From: Eucommia ulmoides | Lineage: Eukaryota; Streptophyta; Magnoliopsida; Garryales; Eucommiaceae | Direction: 5' to 3' | Length of the DNA: 64,000 nucleotides | Assembly (NCBI GenBank): GCA_016647705.1 | Contig: CM028336.1 | Coordinates: 9,813,380-9,877,379, forward strand | Shown here: positions 35,268 through 48,000 of the stretch, piece by piece | Numbering within the stretch: position 1 is the first letter of the stretch | How the letters are laid out: each line of letters opens with the position of its first letter | Translations under genes and position numbers: made by a program | Notes under the pieces: generated by a model | What the model saw: the letters and a program-made list of their open reading frames with translations, nothing else | What the model was told of the DNA's origin: nothing | Database searches by the model: none

Positions 35268-36301
35268 GAATGATTAGATAGGGATTTAGCCATGAGCAAC
35301 CACCGCCAACAATCGCTGTGCGATTTGGTTTTATTTTTTTTGGTAGAATTTCAATTTTTGGCTTCCCAGATGATATTATCCCCTTCCATGGAAGCGACGA
35401 CATACTCCCACGATGGCCTGATGACGAAGATCAACCATCACTTGACCCTTCCGCCGTAGAAGCTCCGTCCGGTCAATTCCAACCTTCGTAACTTCAGTGA
35501 TTACTAATTTTGCTGATGAAATTGAAAAAAAAATAAAAAAATAGAGGCAACCACTTTTGAGTTAATTTTTCGGCTATTATTGTTGTGGATGATGGGTGCC
35601 AATTTTGGGTTTTGTTCTAGAGGTGGGCGTGATGATGTAAAAAAATAAGAAAGATGATTTTTTTAGTTAGCCATTGTTGTGTTAGATTCTGAATGAAAGT
35701 GGAATATAACAAGAACAACACGAGATCGTGTTGAATATGACACGATGGTCTACGGCCCTGAACTCGTCGTCCTAAACAAATGTGAGAGAGAGATAAAAAA
35801 GAAAATGAACTTTGTTTTATGCCCCTGATGGAGTTGAGTTTATATTGGGTATATAGTATGATTATTTTGGTGAGATATAATAGGTACCGTTACTTGATAG
35901 ATTTTGAACGACGATGAAAGTTGAATATAACACGATATCGTGTTGAATATGACATGAGGGATAAAATCGTCACAAAAACATAAAAAAACTATTTTGTAAC
36001 ATGTATTTAAGAAATGTGTATTCGGTAGTTTTATTCCCATATAACAACTTGTCACTAAATACAATCTTGTTTTCAATTTGGTTTTTTAAAACGAAAATGA
36101 AAAGTGAAGTGGGGTGAAAAAATAGTAAATGACATAGTTGGGTGATGTAAGATTATTACGTCATTTGATAAATAAATCTATTCCCATGTTAGAAGATTAT
36201 AGAATAAAAACCTGCTCAAGCTTATTGAAGCTTTATTTATCCATTATCTATCAACCAAATACAATTCAGTATCTCTCTCCCCTCAAGAATAGCTTAATAT
36301 T
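35268..36301. other. Intergenic sequence between hAT element and copia solo LTR
   Basis: No gene supported. Two related sites contain a palindrome: aacacgagatcgtgtt at about 35716-35731 and the perfect aacacgatatcgtgtt at about 35928-35943, each embedded in a longer repeat (gaatataac...gttgaatatgaca). Confidence 0.55.
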
Positions 36302-36306
36302 CTTTA

Positions 36307-39300
36307 TGTTGATCCTAAAATTTTGATAAATAATTAAGATTTTGATAAATAATTAAATAGTAATATTTTTGTAGAACTAATATATTTATTAAGTGTTTTA
36401 ATTTAAAGAGTTTTAGACTATATCATAAAGTAATTGTAAAGGATGCAGAGACAATGCAGAGAATATAATATCATGAAGAAATTGTGAAAGATGCAGACAT
36501 GGATATTAAGAGATTGAAAATTTCGAAGAATTTAGGTAAAAACAACTCTAATCTATTTTTATTTTTAATGTATCTTAATTAGGATCACACACGACACGGA
36601 AATGATTTTATGTTTATGTGTGTTTTGATAGAATTCCAATTAGTGAAATTATTTGCTCCTATGTGTAATTGAAAAAGAAATAAAGATAACTGATTAAAAT
36701 TGATTTTAAGATTTTATTGGAGTTAACCGAGAAAAGAAATTGGTTAAAGGAGTGAAAATGTCAAATAAAATAATTAAGGAAAAGAGTTCCAGTATGGGCG
36801 ACTCGACAAGTAAGTTGACTTGTGCTTATAAGAAAAAGTCTTTGAATCTCCCGGTCGATAGGTAAGTCGACCTATGCTTAAAAGATGAACTCTCTGTATC
36901 TCTAGGTCGACAAGTAAGTCGACTGATGACGATGAAATTTTGGCTTGGGCTACATCCTGAATTGGGCGGTCGACCAATGGATGTGTGTCTGTCGACTGAT
37001 GGCCAGTTTCGGATTTTGATTTAAATACTAGCCGTTTTGTGGTTAAGATCTGAGAGATATTTTAGAGATTTGATGTTATTTGAGATATGCAATATATATT
37101 ATGATATCCCTATAGATATAGTTTATTAAGTTTGCATATTTCTCAATTTGGTACATGTAATTCTTTCTATCCTATTTAATTGTGATTGAGAAATATTTGG
37201 AGGACTTAATTGAGAAGTTTAAAAGCCATAATTAAGTGATTTGGATCAGGAAGAAGTCTTAATGATATAAAGCATCTATAAGAGCAATTAAATATCATAA
37301 CAAGTGGGAACTAACCGTTAGAGAGCTTGTTTCAATTTCTTATTTATAGACCTGCGTTTTTCACTTATGAGATATCCCAATGTATCAATTATCAAGAACT
37401 ATTCAGTTCATAAGCTTTTATAAGAGTAATAATTCTAATATTATTTTAAGAGATCAAATTATGAGATCAATTATTGAGGAGTTCTTGAGTTAAAATGCTG
37501 ATTGTGTAAACGTCACCGAGTTGAACTGTCTAGCGTTCCAATCTATAATTCTTCGGTGTTATCCGGGTGAGATCTTTTCAAGCTATTAATATTTGCTGCA
37601 TATTTATTTTTCAATATTTGCTTGGTTGATAAAATCGTTTTTGAACTTTAAAGGATAAAAATCTTTTAAAACGGTTTGTGTGATAATCTGATTACGTGCT
37701 CAATTTTGTGCTACTCGTATCATTATTTTTATAATCAGATTTTTGTTTCCTCATTTAATTCTATCACTAATAATTATCGGAACATTAATCGAGTTTAAAT
37801 TGATTTGATGTGGTAGAAGCTCCGACTGGGAAGAACTTATCAATTTCTTGTAATTGGTGAGTTGTGTGCGGATTAGGTACTATTTGGAGTATCTAATTAG
37901 AGGTAACTTAGTTTTAATCTCTTCCGGTAAAGAGATTAAGGTGTTAATTGTTCCTTTATAGAATTAATCGTGAGTGATTTGTAAAGGTTTCATTCTTACC
38001 TGGGAAAATGATAGTTGAAGCGTTTCTGTGAGGTTTTGATTCTTTAGCCTAAGATACAAAAAGAATTAGGTTATTCTTGAGCCTGTAAAAAGTAGAGGTT
38101 ATTCTTGAACTTGGGAAAAAGAAGAGGTTATTCATTAGTCTGAGAAAATGAATTTGTAAAGGTTGATTCTGAGTATGTAAAAAGAATCATTATGTAAATG
38201 TTTGATTCCTATTTGTTTGAAAGAATCTTAGTGATTAGTGGGTGTGAATCTCCGTGGGTCTCGAAGGACTGGATTATCCAAAAGTAGATTGGTGAACCAG
38301 GATATATCTGATGCACCCCGTTTTTCTGAAAATGAAAAGAATATTAAATGATAATTAAGTTTAAGGAGAGAGAGGTTTGTAAAACGCCGATTTTCTCAAA
38401 AAATATACTTAAGCCGTTTTAAAAAATAAGGAGTTGACACCTAGCATTGGGCTTAAATGGTGTACTAGGTCACCGAATTTTTAGAAAACAATTTAAAAGG
38501 TTTAAGTAAAAAATTGACTCCAAAAAATACGGTCAAACCAAATATTTATTTTAAGGCTCGGGGGTCAGTTACGCTCGAGGAAGGTGTTAGGCACACTAAA
38601 ACGCCCATCCGAAAATGGTATCTTATGTCCAATTAAGTCCAATAAGTTTAGTCCGAGTGTTTTATTTTATTTTAAAATCATTTCCTTCTTATAAAATTTT
38701 TTTAGTATTTTTCACAAATAAGGTGAGACAAGTTTTTGGATTTTTGGGAATGTTCATCCGGTATAACCTCTTATCGAATATTAAGGATTCGATAAGGATG
38801 GTCTTCGGGAGGTATTTATATATGTTTCCTAAAGATTTCTTTACTTTAAATGGACAAACTCAAATAAGTGAATAAATATGAAAATATGAATGTAAAATTA
38901 AGATTATATGAATTTTAATTTAAATATGTTAATGCAAACTGAAGTGAATACTACGTGAATTAATCTGATTATATGTGACAATTATTTAATTATTAAAAAA
39001 ATGTGACGTGACTGGATATGGAAAAATAGCATGAATTTATGAAATTAAAAAAAAAAAACTATATGTAAAAAAAAAGGTGTGAGTGATGAAAGTGTACTAA
39101 ACATGCCCTCTAAATAATATAAGAAGTAAATATGCTAAATGGATACAAAAATAGTTATTTTAAATTTGCCCAATTAATTTAAAGAAGTCCCGATTTGAAA
39201 TTCCCTAAAATTCTATGAATATGATAATCGAGGGAGGTTCGTGTAAGTAATTTTAGTTGAAATTAATTTATCCAAAACGTAGGTGGAATCTAACAAAACA

Positions 39301-40980
39301 ACTTATTGAGGAAAAACGGTTTACTAAACCGACTGCTTTTCTTAAATTTATTTTTATTGGAAAATCGAATCGTCGGTATAGAAATATTTTCTTCAATTTG
39401 TCAAATAGTTGAAAATCATCTAAAGGTTTGCAAGAATTAATTGATAGAAAAAACAAATATTTTTATATTAAAAAAAACAATAAACGAATTTTTTTAATTT
39501 TTAAAACAGTTAAACAGAAAAACAAATTCAAAGATTCACACACTGTTATCTTGATTTTGGGCTTGTATTCAATCTCAAACAATTAGAACCAAAAAGAGCA
39601 CTTGTCATGTTTGTTCATTGTCAAGACAACAGTGAATAAACCACAAAGATTAAACAAATAGGGAAAGTGAAAGCAAAACTAAAAAAAGAAATACAGAAAA
39701 TTAAATAATAAAAAATATTATTCACCTAATACTCCGAGATTAAGTTCTCATCCTGGCGTTTTCATCGAATTATTGGACGACTTATTTTTTTTATTTTTTT
39801 ATATATAAAATAAAAAAATGCAAAAATAAAATAAATAAATAAAACGGGTGTCCTTAACTAAACGCTCAAAGATTCAGATCGAGAATGAGGAACCTTATCC
39901 TGATATTTTTCATCGAGTCATCAGACAATTTAGAATAAATAAAAAACTTACATGAATTTAAACTATACAGATATTTAAATAAATTAAAAAATAAAAGGAA
40001 AACATATTTGTTTTAGGTCAAGAATCTTGATGCTCGACTTTTTCTCTCGCAGACGGCTTCTTAAAAAGGGATTTGGGAATCACTCTTTTAAGGGTTTTCT
40101 TTCAATTTCTCAACGAATAAAGTGGGAGAAGGAGGATCATATTTATAAAAAAATATTGGGCATAAAAAATATTTAGGAAACCCTAAAAATTAGATCTAAC
40201 TGCCAAACTCAGTTCAAATTAGACTGTTAATGGGTAAAATTATAAAAGTAGAGAAAATGGAAGATTCTAGACGGGACGCGTGTAAAACACGAATCCCATC
40301 ACCGCCTCAACCAGGCTGCGACACATGACAGCGGGCCACCGGTCCCTTCTCCTCTCTCTCACGTGCACACACACATGCACATGGCCAAGGGGGACCCGCC
40401 TCTCTCTCACTTTCTTTTTCTCTCTCACTCCTCCCTCTCTTGGTTTCTCACGGTACATGCACACACACGGACAAAAAGAGGCGCCCACACTCTCTCTCCT
40501 CCCATTTTCTTTCTCTCTCTCTCTCAATTTTGACAAAGAAAAAAAGAAGGCCACTCTCTTTTCTCGCTTTTTCATTTTACTCCCTTTATTTTTTATTTTT
40601 TAAATTTCAAACTCCATTTCTTTCTTCTTTCAATTTCAATACCCTTCTCTTTATTTTATTTTTCTTTAACTAATTTTTTTTTTTTTTGGAACAAAATTAA
40701 ATAAAACAAAGTCAGCTATAAAATAAAACATAATTTTATTTTTTTTACGGGACGGTCAAAATTTCGTGTCTATAATATCGCGGTATATTGTCTTATTTAT
40801 TTTACTTATATTGTTGTTTGGTGTGCATTTAGTTAATAATACATATTCGCTGCTATAAAGATAATAATTAATTTTAGGATAAAATTAATTATTTGAATTT
40901 TTAAAGTGTTATTATTATTCTGATAATTTTTTAATACTATCCAATTCACTCTTTCGCTTAGGCAGTTCTCTGAGCCAACA
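36307..40980 (+). mobile_element. Copia (SIRE/Maximus-like) solo LTR, interrupted
   Basis: Starts tgttgatcctaaaattttga and ends gagccaaca. A 5-bp target duplication, cttta, is at 36302-36306 and 40981-40985. Without the inserted gypsy LTR it is about 2.2 kb. Interior features fit this LTR type: repeated gtcgac/aagtcgac words (36795-37000), gtctcgaaggactggatta and gaaccaggatatatc before the insertion, and caattcactctttcgc near the end. No internal domain is present, so it is a solo LTR. The lineage is inferred from general resemblance. Confidence 0.8.
38309..40774 (-). mobile_element. Gypsy solo LTR nested in the copia solo LTR (2466 bp)
   Basis: On the plus strand it runs from tgatgcaccccg to cgtgtctata, flanked by atatc at 38304-38308 and 40775-40779. 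It is homologous to the LTR at 9273-11592 over both ends and over 38430-38670. A TATA box (tataaatat, minus strand) lies at 40139-40147. It lacks the 121-bp array of the other LTR. It splits the copia LTR between gaaccaggat and gcggtatattg. Confidence 0.88.
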
Positions 40981-40985
40981 CTTTA

Positions 40986-41735
40986 TTTTTTGATAAATTA
41001 TCTTTTACCCCTTTTCATTTTGTTTAATTATTATTATTTTACCTCTTTTCACTTGAAAAAAATTACACTTTATACACTTCTATTTTAAACAAAATCATAT
41101 TTATTTTTTTTAGATTAACAAAGTATGCTTAAAATTGATATAATTAAATTTTAAATCCAATTTTTTGATGTAATAGATGAAAGTGTCCCAGGATTTCAAT
41201 TTTAAGTTAATTTTTCAAAAATATTTATGATAAGAAAGTTTAAATCAAAATTAGGATAAAGGGATAATTTTGTCAAATTTATTTTGTTTAATTTTTTATT
41301 TTTTGGATAAATTTCTTTTTATCTTTTTTGTTTTGTTTAATTATCACTTTATCTCTGTTCACTTAAATTTTTTTATATTTTATCCACTTCTATTTTAAAC
41401 AAAGTGATAAACTATTTTTTTTTTCTTTCAAATTAATAGAATATGATTAAAAATGAATATAATTAATTTTTTAATGAAACAGATAAAGTTACCCATTGAT
41501 GTTAATTTTGAGTTATTTTTTAAAAAAATATTTATGACTGAAAAATTTAAATCAAATTTAAGATAAATAGACAATTTTACCTATTTTTTCTAAAAATTGG
41601 ATTAAAACTTAACTCTATCTAGTTTTAAGAATATTATGTTAATTTAAAGGAATTATGTAGATAAATTGTAGCTTTTAAAGTGTTAAAAAAAATAGATGGG
41701 GGGTAAAAATAAAATTTACCCTTTATTTTTAGAAG
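40986..41735. repeat. Tandem duplication (about 313 bp, two copies) upstream of the TPR gene
   Basis: The first copy starts near 40988 (gataaattatcttttacccc) and the second near 41301 (gataaatttctttttatc). Both share cacttctattttaaacaaa and aatatttatga. The outer ends read as loose inverted repeats (ataaattatcttttacccc against reversed taaattttatttttacccc), so a small Mutator-like element is possible. Confidence 0.6.
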
Positions 41736-41889
41736 TAAACACAGAAAAGATCTTCTTCTTCGGCTTTTCTGTTCCTTCAATTGACCGTTTCTCTCTCTAA
41801 CCTTTTCTATCCTCTCTCTCCTCTCTCTGTCTATATTATCTCCAATTTCCTTCTTCTTCGTTGTTCATTTTTTGTTCGGAGAACACGAA

Positions 41890-43949
41890 ATGAGACTCGA
41901 AATCTCGCCGTCGTCTCAAAACCGGATTTCTTCAGTCCCTTCATCGTCTTTATCGGAATCATGTATCAAGCGACATCCAACCCATCTCCGTCGTCGACTC
42001 TCCGTTCGTGGAATTTCAAATTCTCCGAATCTTTTCCGGTCTCAATCCGTCGCCGGACCCGTCCCGACGCACCGTCCCATCAAACGGAGCTGCAGCGCGA
42101 GTTTGAGCGACGATTTTGGTGCGAAATACGATGAAGGGGACATGAGGAACAATTCCACTTGCACGATGCCCACCACCTGTTCGACGAAATGTCGGGATTC
42201 GATTTCTTCTTCGAAAATGGATTTCATGGAGCCGATGATGTTCGGAATACAACCGGAGGCTCCGGATTGGCCGGAGAGGAGCGCCGTCATGTGGGTAAAC
42301 CTGGAACAGAAAGCCAATAGGCTTGATCTTCCTCTTTCTCTTCGGATGATTAAGAAGAAACAACGATGGCGGGAGAATTTCAGAGATCTAGCATATTCAG
42401 ATTCAGATCCATCCACTAGTTCAATCCAAAAAGCTTTCTCTTCAATGGTGTCCATCGTTCTTGAGCTTCAGTACCACGCGTTGCAGACGAAAAAAGCTGT
42501 ACGCTATGAAGAATTGAAGAAGGAGATGCACGCTTCATATTTTTGGCTCTTTCAGCAAGTTTTTTCTCCGACGCCGGCGCTCATGATCTCCGTCATGACC
42601 CTTTTAGCCGATTTCAGTTCTTATTCAATGGCCTGTAACGTCGGAATTTCTGAAGAACCTCCATTAATGGGGAATTCGAAGGTCGATTCTTCAAAAAACA
42701 CGCCAATTTTATCCCCTGAAGTTGAAAATTGTCGGGTTTTTGATGATCATGAGCTCAGGAATCATGAGGAATTGAGTTTGTGGAATTCGATTGTGGACGA
42801 AGCGGAAAAAATGGAGGGTTTATCGATCGATCGAGAAGCGAAAATGGGTTTAATTTCGCCGGTTACAGTGATGATTGAAGAAGATGATTACATGGATTAT
42901 TACAAGACTGATATGTTTTATCAGATGGGTCTCTCTGAGGAGCCTTGTAATCCTCTTTTGCTATGCAACTATGCACAGTTCCTCCATCTTGTTCTACATG
43001 ATTATGACAGGTGAATTTCTCTATCATTTCCATTTCATTTCTAAGTTTTTTTTTTTAATATTTTTTTAGGGTTAAAATTTATGTCTAATCTACGCTCTAT
43101 AATTTTTTCAAAAGTTCAAAGTCCAGGGATTTAGATTTTTAACAAAATTACTGAATTTCTCGTTTTACAAAATTACTCTAATGAATGGGTTGGAGATGAG
43201 TTGGGTATAATGGTAAGTTTGTTTCATTGTGACATCGAAGTCCTGGATTCAAATTTTGGAAACAGTCTCTCTATATATAGAGGTACGGCTGCGTACATCT
43301 GACCCTCTCTAAATTCTGTAATGGTGGCTGTTTTCGTGCACTGAAGTGTCTTTTTTTGTGTAATGAATGGGGTGGCTGAACTAGCTACAAAATGTGGGTT
43401 CAAGAACAAAAATAAATAGATAAACAAATAAAATAAAAATACTAAAGACCATTTCTTATTATAAGAATTTTCACTACAATTGACAAATTGAAAGACAAAC
43501 AAACGGTCTTACACAAACACACTTTGTAAACTTAATTTCTTTTGCGAAATTCTAGTAGTTACTTGAATTTATAAACGAAAAAGAATTTCTCTGCTTATAT
43601 TTATGTGAATTATCTAAACGAAAATGAGTAGATAAGATTATGACTCGAATTTAATTACGATTGTGATTGGTTTATGTACAGGGCGGAGGAGTGTTTTAAA
43701 CGAGCGGTACAAGTTGAACCTCCTGATGCAGAATCCCTAAGCCTATATGCCAACTTCTTGTGGATCGTAAGGGCAGATTCGTGGGGAGCAGAAGAGAAGT
43801 ACCTACAAGCAATGGCGGCCGAACCAAACAATTCCTATCACGCGGCTAAGTACGCAAGTTTCTTGTGGAACACCGGCGGTGAAGAGACTTGTTTTCCTCT
43901 CAACAATACTTCTTCACAAAGCACCATCAACGAGGCTTCAAATTTGTGA
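41890..43949 (+). CDS. TPR-like superfamily protein
   Basis: Two exons, 41890-43010 and 43682-43949, joined through GT-AG with the codon for Arg split (cDNA phase 2); about 462 residues. The ATG at 41890 (MRLEISPSS) is the first in frame; a TTG-started extension upstream is not plausible in a plant. A Ser/Arg-rich N-terminus (1-80) could be a targeting region. Next comes a helical region with LELQYHALQTKKAVRYEELKK, then the conserved tail CNPLLLCNYAQFLHLVLHDY-DRAEECFKRAVQVEPPDAESL, followed by two further TPR-like helices and YASFLWNTGGEETCFPL. This tail defines a plant family of unknown biochemical role. A CT-rich leader (about 41790-41830) precedes it. No transposon lies in the coding part. 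Confidence 0.85.
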
Positions 43950-45094
43950 ATTTGAATCTAAATCCATGGCAATGGGTTTTTATTCGATGAGAAAAATCTA
44001 GTGTAAAACTAGGTTAACATGGATGTTATGGAATCTTCTCCATTTTTGTAGTTTGGAGATCTCAACCAGCAATTTGGAAACTCCGAAATCAAAAATAAAC
44101 TGTTTGGGGTCTCCAAACTGCGGTTTCAGGGGAAAAAAAGATCTCTAAGAGAGACGTCGGAGTTGAATTCGTGGTTTTAGAACAATCCACCTGCGATACA
44201 ATAGGTGGAGACGGGATAATTTTACTTGTATATGAGTTTTATCGCAGAATGATTTATGAATTTGCAATCATCTATTGGGTACCGTTTGGTAATTGTGTTT
44301 TTTTTTTCCTAAGAGAATTTGGAAGAAAAATTATATAATTACAAAATATCACCTTAATCCTATTGAGAGAATGTATAGGCATGTACAAACACAAACCAAA
44401 AAACAACATGAACTTCAAAAGAGTATACCCTAACGAACTGTTTATTCCCAAATAATGATATAATTGTCACTTTGGACACCCAAAAATTTGACCATTATCT
44501 CACTTTGGTCCCTATAATTTGAATACAACACACCTTAAAATTTCCTAAGCGGCACTTCATTCTAAATCATTAATCTCGTTGTAATTTTTTTTACCATAAA
44601 CGGTCATGTGCCACGCATCTAATTATTTTTAAAGCATTTATTAATGGACATTTTTAGCTTCCTCCCTTTCCTTACTGGCTACTACCATCCACAAATTTTT
44701 TGTAGACAAATACACACGCATGCACAGTGTGTTTGTGTGTGACTATTCTTGATTGTTTGGGCGGGGAGAATGGAAAAAACCTAGAGATACCCATAAAAAC
44801 ACTTGAAAACAGTCAAATCTGCTTACTATCTAAAATTATAATGATTTAGACTAAAATGGAATGATTAAGAAACTTCCGGGTGTTATGTGTTAAAATTAAA
44901 TCACAAGGATTGAATTGAGATAGTAGTCAAACATCAAGGGTGCAAAGTGTAAAAGCCCCTAATTGTATAGTACACATACTATTACATGTTGAGTGTAAAA
45001 AAGAAAAAGAAAAAAAAAATTGAATTAAATAAGGTAAATATAACACAAATGAGTGGAAAAATGGGAAAATATAAACCTACCAAGATCGAGCATG
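43950..45094. other. Region between convergent TPR and GMT1 genes
   Basis: Holds the 3' regions of both genes, which face each other. A MITE-like segment at about 44470-44962 has imperfect inverted ends (cactttggacacccaaaaatttgac against reversed cactttgcacccttgatgtttgac) and taattgt at both borders. Confidence 0.55.
44470..44962. mobile_element. Possible short Mutator-like MITE
   Basis: About 490 bases with inverted ends similar over roughly 60-80 positions, both of the form cactttg(g/c)ac...tttgac...tatctca. Candidate borders share taattgt. The left end seems to have lost about ten bases. Confidence 0.45.
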
Positions 45095-48000
45095 TCACCA
45101 AAACCACGTGTTTTGGCTGTCAACAGCCTTTGCGGAAGTGGATACCAAGGGCATGTGCCCGTATTCGGCAACAAAATTGTTCACGCATTGTGTCCTCTTT
45201 TCGGTGTGGCCTCCCAAACTGCTGATTCCGGTCGACCCAATCTCGGATATCTTACCTAAATTACAAAATTAGCTCATAACAATGTTAGTTAATCACATTT
45301 TGGGTAATAACGCACTGTTTGGTTACTGTTTCTGTTCTCTAATTTCTGTTCCCTTTATCAAAATTTTGAGATTAATGTACAAAAACACATTTCTGTTCAT
45401 AAAATTTTAGGAGAAATTCTTGATTTCCTTAAAAATCTGAGAAATAAAAAAATATGAATTCTTATTCACTCTACAAAATAATTCCCACCACCACCCAGCA
45501 AGTGGCTAGCCATCACTACCACTCCGGCCACCATACATTTAAGGAAAAAAAAAAGAACAAATATTGCAATCAAATTTGTTTCTTGTTTCTGTACTTATAA
45601 ATTGAAAGAAACAATTTCTGGACAATGGTCGTTACCAAATATGTTTCTATTCCCTAAATAATCTAGAACGGAAACATAATTCCTATCCCAATTTATTGGA
45701 AGTAGAAACAGAAAAACAGAAACAAACAAATGCCACCTTAATTAAGTTCTAACAAAACTTAAGTACAAACATCTGTTAATAAATCAAGTTTTTTTTTTTT
45801 AAATGTCTTTTTATGAAGGGTTGAAATTGATTTAAGGGAAACGAATAGACGAGATAGAATTATGGAAGGTTTGGGAAAAAAAATTCCACCTAAAAATTTC
45901 CGACCTTTACTTTCAAAACAATTAAGCTAAATTACATTTTGTACCCTTTAAATTTTATATATATACTTTATTACTTAATTTTTATTATTCATTAGCGCCT
46001 TTAGGCACGGATAATCTCTAGTAGTTCACAGTATAGGAATGAACGATGCATTTGTTTCACAACTCTTTAGCCAAAAAAATTAAGTTAAATTACATTTTTG
46101 TATTCTATATGCATTATTTTATTTTCAAAAAACTTCTTTAGCCAAAAAAATAAGTTTCTACAGTAAGAGAAAATGGGTTTTGAAGGTAATTTTTAAAAAG
46201 AAAAAGGAAAAATTAAAATGTTTTCAAGTTGTAAACTAAACAAGCCATAAATTTTCCGACATTTGCATCTCAGAATATTAAACAGCCATATGAACAGAGA
46301 AAAGCCGAAGCAAGACGAGCATTTACCTTTCACCCATATTGGGGGAGCACCAGTTGCATTCGCGACAAGGAAAGACATTGCAATATCTTCACAATTCCTG
46401 GTAAATTTGTCAACATTTGGTCACTAAAAATTCCAAGCGCTAGTAGTAAGTCCAATACAACAAAATCAGAAAGGAAGGATCAGTTTGGTCGCCTAAGGCC
46501 CCGTTGGGTTTCGATTTCTGTTCCATAATTCCTGTTCCCACTCCCAAAACAGAAACACGTTTGCTTAACATGGTTCTGCTCAAAATTTTGGAAGTAATTT
46601 AGACTATTTTTTAAATTCCTTAAGAACCTGTGATAAAAAAAAATGTTGATTCCTATTCACTCCAACAAAATTATTCTCACTACCATCCCTCCAGCCACCA
46701 TATATTTGAAGGGAAAAAAAAAGAACAAATGTTGCAGCTGAACATGTTTCGTGTTTTTGTTCTTATAAAATAAAAGAAACAATTTCAGGATAATGGTCAT
46801 TACCAAACATGTTTCTATTTCCTGAATACTCCAGAATGGAAACAAAATTCTCATCTTATCCCGTCCCAGTTTATTGGAAGTGGAAACAGAACCACTAACC
46901 AAACGCCACCTAAATTATCCTATTCTATGAATTATCTTTGTTTTGATGAATCGATTTGTATATTTCTTCATTTACCTATGCTTTAATCAATTTTACGAAT
47001 TGTTGGTTGAACAAAGAAACATAAAATAAAATAGTTAGCCAGCTAATTTAATTTTTACAACCAAACTACGACAATTTATTGATTAATTAAAAAATAGTTT
47101 AATTTGCAATCTGAAAGACAACCATACAACCAAACGGACTCTATCTGATTACTCAAATTAGAATAAGTACCTGTTTTTGGTGACAAATTGTCTGATGGAT
47201 GCCGGCATTTTGTAAGTGTAAAAACTGAGATACTTTTTGTGGAAGAAAGCCGCTTTCGAGAGTACCATACTGTATGTACCCATCCACCAAACCGACCACC
47301 ACCCGCCATAAATGTAGCGGTTAATATTGCCTTTCTGCATATAGTATCGTCGTTAAAATGTCAATCACCGGTATTTAGAGCATCTCCCGCCCTCTATATA
47401 TTAGAGAAAACTGAAACAAAAATCCAATGGAATTATTTATTTATCCCCCAAAAAATTGTAAATCAATCTTAGCCTTTTATTTTTCACCTAAATGAATCCC
47501 AACCCTTAATGAACAAACATTTTCAAATGCAATAGTGATTTATTATATTGAAGTTTAATCAAGAGAAAAACAATAATAATGTGCAAGGGCTGGTGGTCAG
47601 GTTATAAGTGTGAGTGAAAGCCTCATCTCGTGAGTTAGTTTTTGGGGTTGAGAGAGACCCAAAACCACCCTACACTGATATCAGAGCCCAACTTACAACA
47701 ACTCTGATCTAATAGTGAAAAAGAGAGATATTGGTCAAGGATTAGCTGACCAAATGCTCGATATGCGAGGGGGAGATTGTTGGATATATCTCAGATCGGA
47801 TGTAGAAGGGGTTAATGGTCAGATTACAAGTGTGCAGGGAAACCTCAAATCGTGAGCTAGCTTTTGAGGTTAAGAAAGGTCCAAGACCACCCTACATAAT
47901 GCAACAAGTAAAGAACAACAAAACAAACACATACCGACTGATCAACCCAATGAACACGGGGCACAAATCCCACCATTGTATCTGGTGCACTTCGCCAAAC

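Noticed and set aside
40267-40673. Open frames on both strands of a CT-rich region
   Set aside because: Simple-sequence CT tract within the U3 part of the gypsy solo LTR; no protein features.
41781-42134. Open frame overlapping the start of the TPR gene
   Set aside because: Different phase from the conserved protein; a shadow in a GC-richer exon.
47676-47690. tatcagagcc as part of a tRNA gene
   Set aside because: It is the primer-binding site motif of a TRIM. No cloverleaf could be read around it.
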